Assembly: GCA_019843655.1 (NCBI GenBank)
Contig: JACDQD010000102.1
Span: 4,969,501 to 5,033,500, forward strand
Source: Lethocerus indicus
Lineage: Eukaryota; Arthropoda; Insecta; Hemiptera; Belostomatidae
DNA: 64,000 nucleotides
Direction: 5' to 3'
This document shows positions 26,194-37,500 of the stretch, piece after piece. Every line of letters begins with the position of its first letter. Position 1 is the first letter of the stretch. Under the pieces are notes generated by a model, which was given only the letters and a program-made list of their open reading frames with translations, searched no databases and was not told the DNA's origin. A program made the position numbers and the translations under genes.

Positions 26194-26330
26194 TTAGGTT
26201 TTAATACCTTTCAAATTTTTATATTTGTAGGCTTTAATATTCTTTAGAATTTAATATTTTTCAGACTTTAATATTCCTTAAAATTTTATATTTTTTAGGT
26301 TTTAATATTGCTTATATTTATAAAATAAAG
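26194..26330. repeat. Degenerate tandem repeat, period about 34 bp
   Basis: Four successive units begin with TTAGGTTTTAATA, TAGGCTTTAATATT, TCAGACTTTAATATT and TTAGGTTTTAATATT. Each is followed by an AT-rich tail ending in TTTATATTT or similar, and spacing is 33-35 bp. It sits just after an AG-rich run and just before duplication copy D1. No coding frame runs through it. Confidence 0.75.
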
Positions 26331-26377
26331 GATGAATTTTAAAATACGCGTTTAAATGTAGAAGTCATAGTAACATG

Positions 26378-26541
26378 GTATAACTAAGCTGTAAAGGCAT
26401 TTGATTTATAATCACAGGGCCTTGATGTTTACGGCGCCTCAAATACTAACCGTCAATGCACATTTGTCATGCAACCTTAGCATTACTCAACGCCGTATCT
26501 GTGCTACATTTTAACTCCACGTTTTTCTTCAAAATATACAG
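26378..26541. repeat. Duplicated non-coding element D1
   Basis: This 164-bp segment is co-linear with 38533-38695, 12 kb away in the same orientation, with essentially no gaps and about two thirds of bases in agreement by eye. The best blocks are TTTACGGCGCCT, ATACTAACC, CAACGCCGT and a final CAAAA...ACAG. Neither copy is open in a shared frame. Preserved length with scattered substitutions is what a paired regulatory element would show, though an old low-copy transposon is also possible. Confidence 0.75.
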
Positions 26542-29028
26542 TGGCCTTTAATTAAAGCATTTATTTTAATTCGGACGGTCCCTGGCTTGAATCTGGGCGT
26601 TAAATTACGGCATTATTAAGTTTTCAATTAACTGGGAATTAGAATTGAAAACGAGTGGATCTCAATTAACTCCAGAAGACATTGAATTCCTTATTATTGA
26701 ATACAATTTTAATATTTTACATTTCGATTCTGTATGAGGTTAATCTAAAATTGGGTCCTCTTTTACACAGGCTGTATAAGTGAAACACCGTCGACAATGC
26801 CTACGTAAGTGTATATATGCAAATATGGGTGTTGGAATCGTACACTATTTTCTATCCAGTTCTATAATGTTTCACAATCATAAACCGAATTAACTGACGG
26901 TTCCTACTGGAAACGTTTCTGAAAAATGATCGACCAGACTGAAAGACTAAGATTGAACTTTTAATATTTTAAAATAGCCCTGGAGGTGGTTAGCGAGCGA
27001 TGACAGATTTTCATTGGGATGACAGATGGCGATAAAACCGCATATCATCCCGGATAATACCCTTTCTCCATGTGTCAATCACAAATACTTTATTTCCAAC
27101 CATATTGAATCAGGCATACCTCCGTAATAGGTATCTACCCTCCATTATAATTATAACATAGCGTAACAGATTCCAATATCCACGCGCTAAATTATAATCA
27201 ATAATTAATCATTTATTTGAGTCATATGATTTACAATTCGTCCAATAAGAAATTCGAATTCTTAGGAAAATTATTGCTTTTATTAACCACTGCGCGTCAA
27301 TTTTTCAATAATATTGATTGCTCAATAATTATTGTTCCAGGTGGCATCAAAGCTGTTGACAACCATCATACCAAGTTTGGTGTAGTGTGGTCTCAAGTAA
27401 ACTTCGAAATTTATTGGTGAGGATATATGTTATTTATACTTGCGAGTTAATTATAGGGATATTTGCTAGCACGAATATTACTCATAATTATTAATTCGCA
27501 TCAACATCTCGTTTCCACCATTTTTCAGTGCCAATATATGCAAAATACTAAACGCGCGAGTAGGTGCTGTAATTAACATTCTAGTTTAGATCAAGGACGG
27601 GGAGGCCGTCCTGTATTAAACCGGCGCAAAAGGACTAATTGACGGCCTACAGGGGGCGTCTGGTTTCGTTAAGGCCGGTTCCAAAATCCTAATAGGGGGG
27701 CGCATTAGGGGATGAGATGGGGTTGTGGAGAAGGTGGCGGTAAGTTAACAAGGAGCCGCCTAATGAGAGCCCACTCGCCCCACGGCCCGGGGACACCACG
27801 CCCACTATGTCTTAATGGTTATGTCCTTCACAGGACCTTTCACCTTTTCCAAACAGTAAACAGCCTTCGTTGAGACAGACTGGCGTAACAAAGGAATTTC
27901 GACCCAGTTCAGAAAGGAACACAGACCTCCATTACCTTTAAGCCAGTTACACCTAAACAAGAATCAAAAGTGGTTAAAATATCAAACATAAATAAGATTA
28001 TTAGCATAAAGCGGTTATATAGAATTAAAATCTAACGAGTTTTTGTTTAATTATTACTTTTACCCAATAAAAAGACGCAGGGTGTTCAACATACATATAC
28101 TATACAAAAGAAGTGGATTAAATTCGATTCCTGATTATACATGAGTACCAATACTGTATTTCGCCTTTAATATCTGATATTAGAAATACACGACTCCATT
28201 TTAAAGGAAAAGTGTATTCTAATGTGGACACAAAGGGTTTAGCACACAATGGGGTTTAACGTGCTAGATATTAGCCCGAGTTGGCATCAAAGGGCTCAGA
28301 CGTATAATTTCATACCGGCGTTCTGTTTGTACTAAACTGAATATATTAACTGCCGTTAAATTCCCGCTCTTTATTTTAATTTTGTCCGAATATCTCACGC
28401 AAATTAATTTTATTTTAGCGATAAAATAAATATTACGATATAAAAACATTAAATTGAAGGAGATGTTTTAATAATAAATCGGGAACAATTTCGGATATGC
28501 AACTGAGATTATGCAGAGGCAACGTATAGTATATTAAATCCGTATATCTTAAATTCCGACATTGTTCCAGTTCTCACCGAGTATTATAGGCCGGTAATTC
28601 AGTCGGTATCTATGGGCGAGCGGTTAATGGGCCATTCGTCAACCGAATAAGTGTTTGTGCGGGCCCATTGGGGAGGGGGGCGTTTCCGCCACAGTGGCTT
28701 CCTTCTTTCACCAACATATACCCTCTCATTTGGCTCCGTTCCCTAACCCCAAGTGTCCCTAGACCAGGTTAAAACCGGGGCCACCCCTGCGTTTCGACAC
28801 ATTGCCCGCGGGCATAAGTAATAATGCTCCCGTCCGGCTGTAACGGCGCCCCACTTTGACCCGGCTACCTGTTAAACACGCCCCCACCTCGTACAAAACC
28901 CTCCTCGGCCGGCTTCAGTGTTCAATCACTCACTGTGTTATTATCAAATGTGAATACGCGCATTCGGTGGGCAGAACATTAGACCCAGCGATTTCGGCGA
29001 TTATTTAGGAGTATCGTAGAAGATTACT
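26542..29028. other. Non-coding stretch with GC-rich blocks at 27.7 and 28.7 kb
   Basis: No exon is supported. GC-rich, CpG-containing blocks lie at 27590-27830 and 28600-28920; both are short of sustained frames despite the base composition. The AT-rich remainder, including 26600-27560, holds nothing I can identify. Confidence 0.5.
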
Positions 29029-29030
29029 TT

Positions 29031-29040
29031 GTACCAGTTC
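29031..29040. repeat. Left target-site duplication of E2
   Basis: GTACCAGTTC occurs immediately left of the element and again at 30152-30161. The identity extends to 12 bases if the TT before each copy is counted. Confidence 0.85.
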
Positions 29041-30151
29041 AATATACCTGTTTTGTGGTCTGCGCGGGGTTGGAATACTGTAGGTTCGTGATGTTTCTGT
29101 CTCCTCTCGCTGGTTAGGTCTTTTGCTAGACCGGTTTTGGCTGCTCGCCATTTTCAGTTTATCGCCATCACATTTATCCAGCCCCCTATGGATGAATTCC
29201 AACCGAAACGAAAATTTACGGGTAGTCTCTAAGATAATTCATTTTGTCTTATTTAGGTAATTAACGTAGTCTTATTGCGAAGCTTAATTCTTGAACACCC
29301 TGACATAATTTATTTTTAAATTGAAATGTAAATAAGCTTAAGTCGGTGTTTACAAGTTAATTACTTAAGCTGCTCTTCTGTTAATTACTTAACTTTCTAT
29401 TACCCTAGATTTCGTGTGTATTGTTATTTACGATCATAAATGTTTTCTGTTGATCCAACGTTCATTGAAAAAAGTTTATTTTTAGTAATCTAGTTGATCG
29501 GCGCAAGTGCACCCAACGAACATTAGTTAAGTACATTTCCGCACCACACTCAGGGGGGCGCTAGTTTACCGGTGCAAGTGCACCAAACGAAATTTAGTTA
29601 AGTACATTTCCGCACCACCCTCAAGGGGCGCTAATTTATCGGTGCGAGTGGACCCAACGAACTTTAGTTAAGTACATTTCCGCACCACACTCAGGGGGCG
29701 CTAGTTTACCGGTGCAAGTGCACCAAACGAAATTTAGTTAAGTACATTTCCGCACCACCCTCAAGGGGCGCTAATTTATCGGTGCGAGTGGACCCAACGA
29801 ACTTTAGTTAAGTACATTTCCGCACCACACTCAGGGGGGCGCTAGTTTACCGGTGCAAGTGCACCAAACGAAATTTAGTTAAGTACATTTCCGCACCACC
29901 CTCAAGGGGCGCTAATTTATCGGTGCGAGTGGACCCAACGAACTTTAGTTAAGTACATTTCCGCACCACACTCAGGGGGGGCGCTAGTTTACTGCTGCAG
30001 TGACAGTGACTTTGCAGTGAGGATGCCCAAAAAACCATCTAAAGTGCCAAAGTCACTAACACCGCTACTGAAGATGGCGAGCAGCCGAAACCGGTCTAGC
30101 AAAAGACCAAACCAGCGAGAGGAGACAGAAACATCACGAACCTACAGTATT
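29041..30151 (+). mobile_element. Foldback/Mutator-like element E2 (most complete copy)
   Basis: A 1.1-kb non-autonomous element. Order: a 33-bp left tip (ATACCTGTTTTGTGG), a left arm of about 85 bp (29074-29158), unique AT-rich DNA (29159-29400), a core shared with E3 (29406-29500), a 70-bp tandem array (29503-29996) and a right arm (30000-30151). The arms are inverted repeats; their outer 30 bases are identical, including private differences not seen in other copies. The direct repeat GTACCAGTTC flanks it exactly (29031-29040 and 30152-30161). Long arms with a 10-bp duplication are typical of Mutator-like and Foldback DNA elements. No transposase is encoded, so it would need one in trans. 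The family is unknown to me. Confidence 0.88.
29503..29996 (+). repeat. 70-bp minisatellite in A/B alternating 140-bp order, 7 units
   Basis: Seven head-to-tail units of 70-72 bp start at 29503, 29574, 29644, 29714, 29784, 29855 and 29925. Odd units (A) carry ACTCAGGGGG...CTAGTTTACC and even units (B) carry CCTCAAGGGGCGCTAATTTATC, so the array is ABABABA and the true repeat is 140 bp. Almost the only variation among the A units after the first is the G run, 5, 6 or 7 long. Each A-to-B junction contains the dyad GGTGCA-AG-TGCACC. The order implies that the array grew by unequal exchange or replication slippage of a dimer. Confidence 0.95.
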
Positions 30152-30161
30152 GTACCAGTTC
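30152..30161. repeat. Right target-site duplication of E2
   Basis: An exact copy of the 10 bases at 29031-29040, abutting the right arm that ends in CTACAGTATT. Confidence 0.85.
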
Positions 30162-32833
30162 CTTCAATATTTTGTCCCACTGCTCATCATCTTCAGTTCT
30201 CACAAAAAAACGGGGGGATATCTGTAATTAAAACTAATGCCAAAAAATAGGTAACATTTGAATTTGAATAGGATTATTTGAATAGTCGTTTGTGTATTTA
30301 TTTATGAATGTGTGTGTATTAAATATTTCATTAATAGTACCGTCACTCTTTCGGTCCTGGTATTTGAACTTTTGACCTGAATCACGTAAAACTGCGTTAA
30401 AAAAGAGGGCACACCGTGGTTCTGTTGTAGGTGAAAATACAATTTGATCGCTTTCAGGCGCATCGACTTTCAGCCAAATGTGTCTATCAACTTGGTGTAA
30501 TGTAACTAACCGCTTTTGATAACGCCAATAGACGTTAAAAAACGCTTACGGAATCAATATTTAGGTTTTGAACACACGGGGCTATTCGGGAGGCGTCGGC
30601 CAAACTGGGGTTGATCAAAAAACGCAATTCGGTCCAATTACCTGGTCGCGGTGATGGCCGGGGGCGGGGGATGAACTGTTATGGCCCGGGCTATACGAGC
30701 GACACGGCCGGCGCACTCGATAAACAGAGCTTTTTCACTTTTTTTCTTCCGCTTTTATTTTTTATTCGCTCACCGCCGTTGCCACCGAAAGTGCGGGCCC
30801 CCGCCGGGGCCGTCCAGTATTGAATAACAGCGGAGCGGAACCGAGGAGACTACGGCCCAGTACCGACCGGCCAGAGATAAGCCGGAAAGCGAGCTTAAAC
30901 TCCCCCCCCCCTCTATTGAATGGCCAGCCGTCCCATGATAAATTCCGGCAAGAGCCGATAGAAATTCTAGTCACGTTCCCGTCTCTATTTGACCGAGTTT
31001 ATTTTCGCCAATCAACATCAGCGATATTCTAGGTGGAGCTGGTGCACGACAGATATTTCAGTCACGATAAACAGTAATTACAAGAATCAATTTATTATCA
31101 CCTCGGGGGTATATAGGATTTTGAATCATTATCGAACAGCAGGTTTTCTGTAAAACGAACGTTAATTGGGTTTCGTTAATTCAACACTGTCCAACATCGA
31201 CGCTAATTTAGTTACTAAGAATTACCATGGACAAATTGTTGTAGAATGAGAGAGAGAGAGAGTGAGAGTTTCACCCGGGACAAAGGTGCTATATTAGATA
31301 CAGGTAAATTTCTACGTTCTAACTTACTTCTGTCTACAACTCGACGGGGGAAAAGGGAAACCCGATAGCAGTCGGTGGGGGCGGCGGCAGAATACTTCTT
31401 GTGTTCCTGAGCTTCCGAGGCCACCTCTCTAGGACACATTACACATAATTAGATTCCAGGCTCACCAGGTTCCAACTACATTGGGTAGTGCGAATGCGCC
31501 ATAAAACAGAGATTACAAAGGCCATTGCACTAATTACTAGTGCTATTACTACCGCTATGATTATTTCTTGCTCAGATATTCGGGGTCTCCCAGGTCACTG
31601 TATACCCAGTTTAAATTAAATTGAAGGTACTTCTATTAAACGTCTCAAAAATGACAATGAGTAAATTGGGCACGCTCAACGCGAATGTTGATACTTCTAT
31701 GGTCATGTGATGGCTTGGACTACGGTCAAGGTAATAATAACAAATTATTTAATTACATATTAGAGGAATATAAGAAGTAAAAATATTTTTACGGGTACTT
31801 ATATTGAAAATGTCTCCAACGATCCAGAAATAAGTAGTCTGTAAGTACATGTTTGTTCTGCCTATTTATTGATCTTTTTAACTCTAGGAATACCGCTGTA
31901 ATTTCCATCGTGTAAAGATAAAGGCGAGAACTGCAGACAGTACACATGTTATCATCCCTCATTGGATGACCTCTATAACAATTGCAAACTATATTAATGG
32001 CACTTCTAAAAGTTAATTGAAGAGAAGTGTCGAGGAGGTAATACTTGAGAGGCAATGAGCCTGTCTAAATAGCTAGTTGACTCCGACTACTTGGCTAATT
32101 ACACGCCGTTCAGAGTAACCGGACAGTGAATTAGTTTATAAGGCGGAGTGGATTTTCCGGAGAGATTTTAACCCTTTTGTTTCTTTGAGCCACTAATGAG
32201 CCATGTAGTGAATAGACGCTGCAAAAAACACCACACTAAATGAAGTAATATTTCCGGATCATAGTTTTTCAACGCAAAACTGTCGAATGTAAAAAATTTG
32301 AAAATGTCCATATTCCTTGTTTAATTAAAGCGGGAAGGCGGAAAGTGGCAGAAATTCAATGGACCCGTAATTCAACGCGTCTCAATGAATTTTGAAATAT
32401 CTACCAAAATACACCATTTAAATAAATTCTGGATATATGGAGTGAATAAACAAAACATAAGACATCAGGATGTAAGAATACACGGTGGCGGGGAGAATAA
32501 ATCCGGTTAACGGATTCCACGAGTTAGATCGATATAACCCTCGAAGCCATTGAAACCGGCTAACCATCGTTCATATAAACATAAATAATGTATAAATATA
32601 TAAATACATATAAGTGTGTATATTGAAACCCAGATAATTAGACGCATCGAATAATTATTTTTAACTGAATAGGTCACAAAATTTCGCACGAGTGGGTGAA
32701 GCTTCACAGAATGAACGCAGGGTAAACGTTATACCCAACTAGCTCATTTCAAATTTCAAGATCTGCATGTCTCAGTGCTATGCTCGATCGGACCCGAGCC
32801 CACCCCAATTTTCTTCTCCCTCCTATGAATTAG
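30162..32833. other. Non-coding stretch; GC-rich block at 30.6-31.0 kb
   Basis: No exon is supported. The block 30590-31000 is CpG-rich, open on both strands and contains C10 at 30902-30911. An (AG)7 run lies at 31249-31262. The rest, including 31450-32740, is AT-rich without recognisable features. Confidence 0.5.
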
Positions 32834-33125
32834 GACTTTGCTGACCGGCCGGTTGATGGTATCGATCCTGAAAGAGACGAACGGTGTACAGAAAAGGTGT
32901 ACAGGTGTGCCTGTGGAGCGTCCCTTATTAGAGGATGTGGCGGCACCTCACGATAATGAGACCGGCCTCGGGGCAAACTGTGCAGTCATTGTGCACCAGT
33001 CTCCATCTTCATCTTCAACCGAACCCAAACAACAAAAACCCGCCTACCACCGCCCTAACGTCGGACTAGTAACATACCCAAATAATAGGCACCGGCCTAT
33101 GAAGGCCAACGAGCTGCAACAATAG
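32834..33125 (+). CDS. Candidate 3'-terminal coding exon, unknown protein
   Basis: A pyrimidine tract (TTTTCTTCTCCCTCC, 32809-32823) leads to an acceptor AG at 32832-32833. From there one frame stays open for about 95 codons to TAG at 33123-33125. That frame has no ATG near its start, as expected of an internal or last exon. The predicted peptide is hydrophilic and disordered-looking, with a Ser run and the segments ERPLLEDVAAPHDNETGLG and PNNRHRPMKANELQQ; I recognise no domain. The stop lies 15 bp left of transposon copy E3. A second frame from the same acceptor is open for about 40 codons, so the real frame is uncertain. A chance frame or a pseudogene exon is a serious alternative. Confidence 0.3.
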
Positions 33126-33140
33126 CAGAATTAATTTAGT

Positions 33141-33700
33141 TTAGAATACCTGTTTTGCGGTCTGCGAGGGGTTGGAATACCGTAGATTTCGTGTGTTTCT
33201 GTCTCCTCTCGCTGGTTTGGTCTTCTGCTAGATCGGTTTTGGCCGCTCGCCATCTTCAGTAGCGATGTTAGTCACTTTGGCACTGTGGATGTTTTTTAGG
33301 CATTCTCACTGCACTGCCACTGTCACTTGTACTGTGGTAGTTGGGTGCACTTGCACAGATAAACTAGCGCCCCCTGAGTGTGGTGTGGAAATTTACTTAA
33401 CTGAAGTTCGTTGGGTGCACTTGCACCGAATAACTAGATTATTAATAATAAACACTTTTCACTAAACTTTGGATCAACAGAAAAACCTTTGTGATCGTAA
33501 ATACACAATACCAGATAGGTTTGACTCGTACAAGTACAAGTGACAATGACAGTGCAGGGGGGGATGCCCAAAAAACATCCAAAGTGCCAAAGTGACTAAC
33601 ACTGATAATGAAGATCAGTATATTCGGCGAGCCGCCGAAACCAGTCTATCGAAAGACCAAACCAGCGAGAGGAGACAGAAAGACACGAAATCTACAGTAT
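33141..33700 (+). mobile_element. Foldback/Mutator-like element E3, interior inverted
   Basis: Left tip GAATACCTGTTTTG (33144 onward), left arm about 33175-33334, then about 1.4 copies of the 70-bp unit in reverse orientation (33341-33432), the core in reverse orientation (33433-33505) and a right arm 33533-33700. Compared with E2 the tip side is the same but the whole interior is flipped. Candidate target duplications TTAATTTAGT (33131-33140) and TTAATGTAAT (33701-33710) agree at 8 of 10 positions. The right arm has an extra insertion of about 10 bp near 33620. No transposase frame. An AATAAA at about 33447 lies inside it. Confidence 0.85.
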
Positions 33701-34531
33701 TTAATGTAATAATTAAATATCCCGTTGAGCGGACAAGATATTTTTGTTTGGTCCTAGACTAGTTCGGGTAGCGGTTGACTCGAGTAACATTGCCGCCGGG
33801 TTGGCTCATCACTAAACAACTTGGATGACTAGTTCCTTGACAGAATGCTAATGAAGATTGCGGCAAGCAGTAACAGGATTAAATCGGAACCCAATTAGCG
33901 AGTGAAGTTAGAATTTGGAAAGAAACGTTAGTTGTTAATTCCATTTACGTCGCCTCGTTGATCTTATCGGCCACGCAAAGCAAGTTAGCGAAATTAAATC
34001 CCTTGACATTTGAATTATCATTTGACTAAACTGTGTTTGATGATGGCGGTAAGACAAATTACCCACGGAGTGGAGTAATCATACCAAAGAATGTACCTGA
34101 CAACCGATAACCGTCTACGACGTGGTTATTTGGTTTCGTTAAACTTAAATTTATTTTTTATACTTACATTTGGAGGTTCTAATATGTCATTGTATACCGC
34201 AAGTTGCTTAGCCAATTTCGGCATATATGAATTTTAACCCGCCGTTTCGTATTCTGGATGTATAAATATATTTGCGAATTTGTAATCGCTGCACACTTTT
34301 GGCCACGAAAATTACACGAGCTGTTGTTATAAAAGAATCGTAATCGCTTCTGCATTTCAAAGAATTTACAATCGAAGAACTAAACTACAAGAGATATTAT
34401 TTTTTAGGTAGTTTAAACTATGTCTGTGGTGTACATACTCGGTTTCTGAAGTGCCGTATATATTTTTAGCTAACTTTATTGTTCGTTGTTATAAAGAAAT
34501 GGTTCTTCATAATTTTCCCTTTATTATATGT

Positions 34532-34563
34532 GGGGGGGGGTCGTTAATTTTATCCCCCCCCCC
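34532..34563. other. G9 - 13-nt loop - C10 perfect hairpin
   Basis: Nine G at 34532-34540, thirteen mixed bases, then ten C at 34554-34563. The two homopolymers can pair fully, and each strand also carries a long G run. This is an unusual structure-prone site and likely to be a sequencing and replication trouble spot. Confidence 0.9.
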
Positions 34564-37500
34564 GCCGCCTTAGTTAAAATCGGTTGCAGGTTGGTTTAGT
34601 GGGTGGCCGGTAGTGGCCCCTACAGACACCTGTACCTGTACACAACCAGATCGATATCGCAACCGCACTCAAAGCTCCGGCTCACCCCCCGTTTGGCCCC
34701 TTATTAAACAGCCCGTGCAACGCTCCCTGGTTATTTTTGGACTTAGACCCCGTTTTATTTTGGAGGGGAGGGATATTTTTTTTTATTCGCGCGAGAATAA
34801 ATTTATGAATTTATCCGGACTGGACTTTTTCCAGTTTCTAAATAAGAGAACGAATTCGTCCATATACAATTTCCTTCTGTGTAACAGGGGAATTTATTTA
34901 TTTACGTTTAAATTTAATATATCTGAATATTTCTGGCATATTATAGAAACGGTTTCCACCTAATTTATATTCCATTACGTTGAGAGGGTAGGTCCCGTGA
35001 GGTATTTTGAAATTAGTAAAACTTTATGCTAACACGTTTCATTTACATTGGAAATAAAGGCAACATAGTTTCATGACGATAAATTTGAACCATTCTATTT
35101 CAGTTAAAATTGATAAGATCCATCGCGACATTCGCTATAATTACAAATAAAAGGTTTCGATACTAATGTGAATTAAGACAATTTTCTAGCATTAAGTGGT
35201 AATATACCTGATACTGTTCTCTAGGGTCTAGAAAATAGGACGTACAATCTCCAATTAAGAATTTCATCGCCCCTCCGGAGAAAAGGAATAACGTTGGGGC
35301 GCCCTCAGATCCCGGCCGACCCTCCCTTAAACAAATAAGGGGAGTGTTTCTCCGCACTCCCAAAAAGCTGAAATATCTTACAGCTCTCGGTGTTGTTATA
35401 AAGATACTCCGAAATAAGGTCCCGGAGGATAAAATAAACTGACGCTTTCGGACGTTTAGCGGCCGAGAAAATATTTCATCTCGGATCAACATTTTTCTTT
35501 TCAAAAGCGGCCGCCATCATGATACATTCTATCCGAGGGCCTGTCCCAATTTATCAGGCGGTTTTTATAATTTTTCTCCGATGCGACCAAATCGGATCGC
35601 TCCAATATATCTTCGGGGGCCATTTCATCGGTACCGATCACTCGCGCCGAGTCCGATTGGTCCCTGCTTCTTTTCTTTGAGCTCATCCAGCGAAAATATA
35701 GAGGACTTTCTTCCGCGACAAGCTAAGAAACTAAGGAAGCTCCGCTCTTAATAAGTGTAGGCAGACTAATCGATGGCTATTATACAGTGACTGATGATGG
35801 ATAGATTCAAATTCGATATATATTACTGGGAAAATAGGAAAATCCTTCTTGTCCACTCCCTCCATCAAACAATGAAAATAATAAATGAAAGCTCGACAGT
35901 TTTTTTTAAAGATATTATTAAAACAGAGGCTTCAATGAATGGCTAACACATTCACGATTAGATGGGACATTGAAATAGTATAATTTCATCGTATTGTTCC
36001 CTGTAATGTTTTTTTTTAACCTTTTTTACTTTTGTACAATCAACTACGTATAGTTATGGGTACAACTGATGAGTGTTTTCTTTTCAAATGAATGTCTCGA
36101 TAAAAGAGACCACCCAATGATGGCACTTTTTCCACATGAACACCCTGTAATGTTAAAGTCGTTCACCCGAATTTTATCCTAAAATCCTCGTTAGTTTCCA
36201 CGTCCAGTGGTAATGTTCGTATTAACTCTTTGATGTTTCCATAGGGCTGTAAATCTAGAGGGGAAGAGAGGCGGTAATTAGGGCGTCAGAGTAATTAGGC
36301 GGCGGTCTGAGATAGGGCGGGCAGGAAGAGATGGCCTCCGGGGAAGGTTTCACTTGTCCCGGCCATACTTTGCGTTAACCCAGTTGTGCCGCCGGCCGCA
36401 CACACGGGGGCGTTACACGGCACTGGGCCGCATACACGAGGCCCGTCGTTATAAATTTTAACCGGGACCGTACCGAACCCATAATAATACATAAGTGATA
36501 CGACCCCTCCCATCAGGGTTGAACAAGGGCGCTATGCAATAGGGCGGCACGTGTGCCAGCAGTGCCCTCTCGCGGAGTTATTGCGCCGTGAGGAAGAGTT
36601 GTTCCCGCCTAGTTGGAATTAATAGCCGACTCAACCTTTAATATTAATTTATGGCCGACGCGAGGGCCCCTGTCGCCGGCATAGTTCAAGCCGATGTTCC
36701 CGATGGGCGCCCCCTCCATCACAACACCAAGTATGCATTCATCCGGATATTGTAAAATATCACGCGTAACGGGAGCAGCTGTCATTCTTTCTCACTGCCT
36801 CTTTCAACATTTAGGGATAAATGCTTGTCCTACTTCAGGGCCGTGCAGTGAGTGTTATTTTAAGGTACCCGTTTCCGAACATCATTCCTCCAGGAATCTT
36901 CGTCTTTAATATTTTTAACAGACGGATGTTTCAGATTGCGTTGATTCCCGGGCGAAAGGTTATTCAAGTAAACGACGTAGAAAGTACAGGGTAAATTTCC
37001 GTCACATATTCCAACCAATGCCAATTCGTTGGTTTACTGTTGAGAAGAAGTAATATTAATCTGATATATGTAACTGATTAGGCCAAAAACGGTGATATCG
37101 ATAGATTTTTAAACTACCGTACCGTCTACTGACCGCTCCCATTTGTTTTGTGATTGGACACTTTTCAATCGACCCTCTGTTGTACAAGTAGGGTTTTAAT
37201 ATCCGCGGTTGATAACGAAAAAATGTGCCGTTTCGTAATGGGCAAGGAGACGCCCGGCTCATTTGGTCTACCCCTTTTTTCTGGGCAAACCTCTGCAGGA
37301 AATTAAATATCCCCCGCTGCACCCATCCGACATCCGTTAGTGCCCCCTTCAACTAGCGCTTCGCGCGAACACCGGGGAAATGATCGCTTCGCTGTATCGC
37401 ACTATATTAGTGAAACTAGAATTCCGACACCGGAGAGCCTTTAATGGAAAAGCGAGCGCGTCGAAATAACAAAATAGGGTGGTCTTTCAAACCCAGATGG

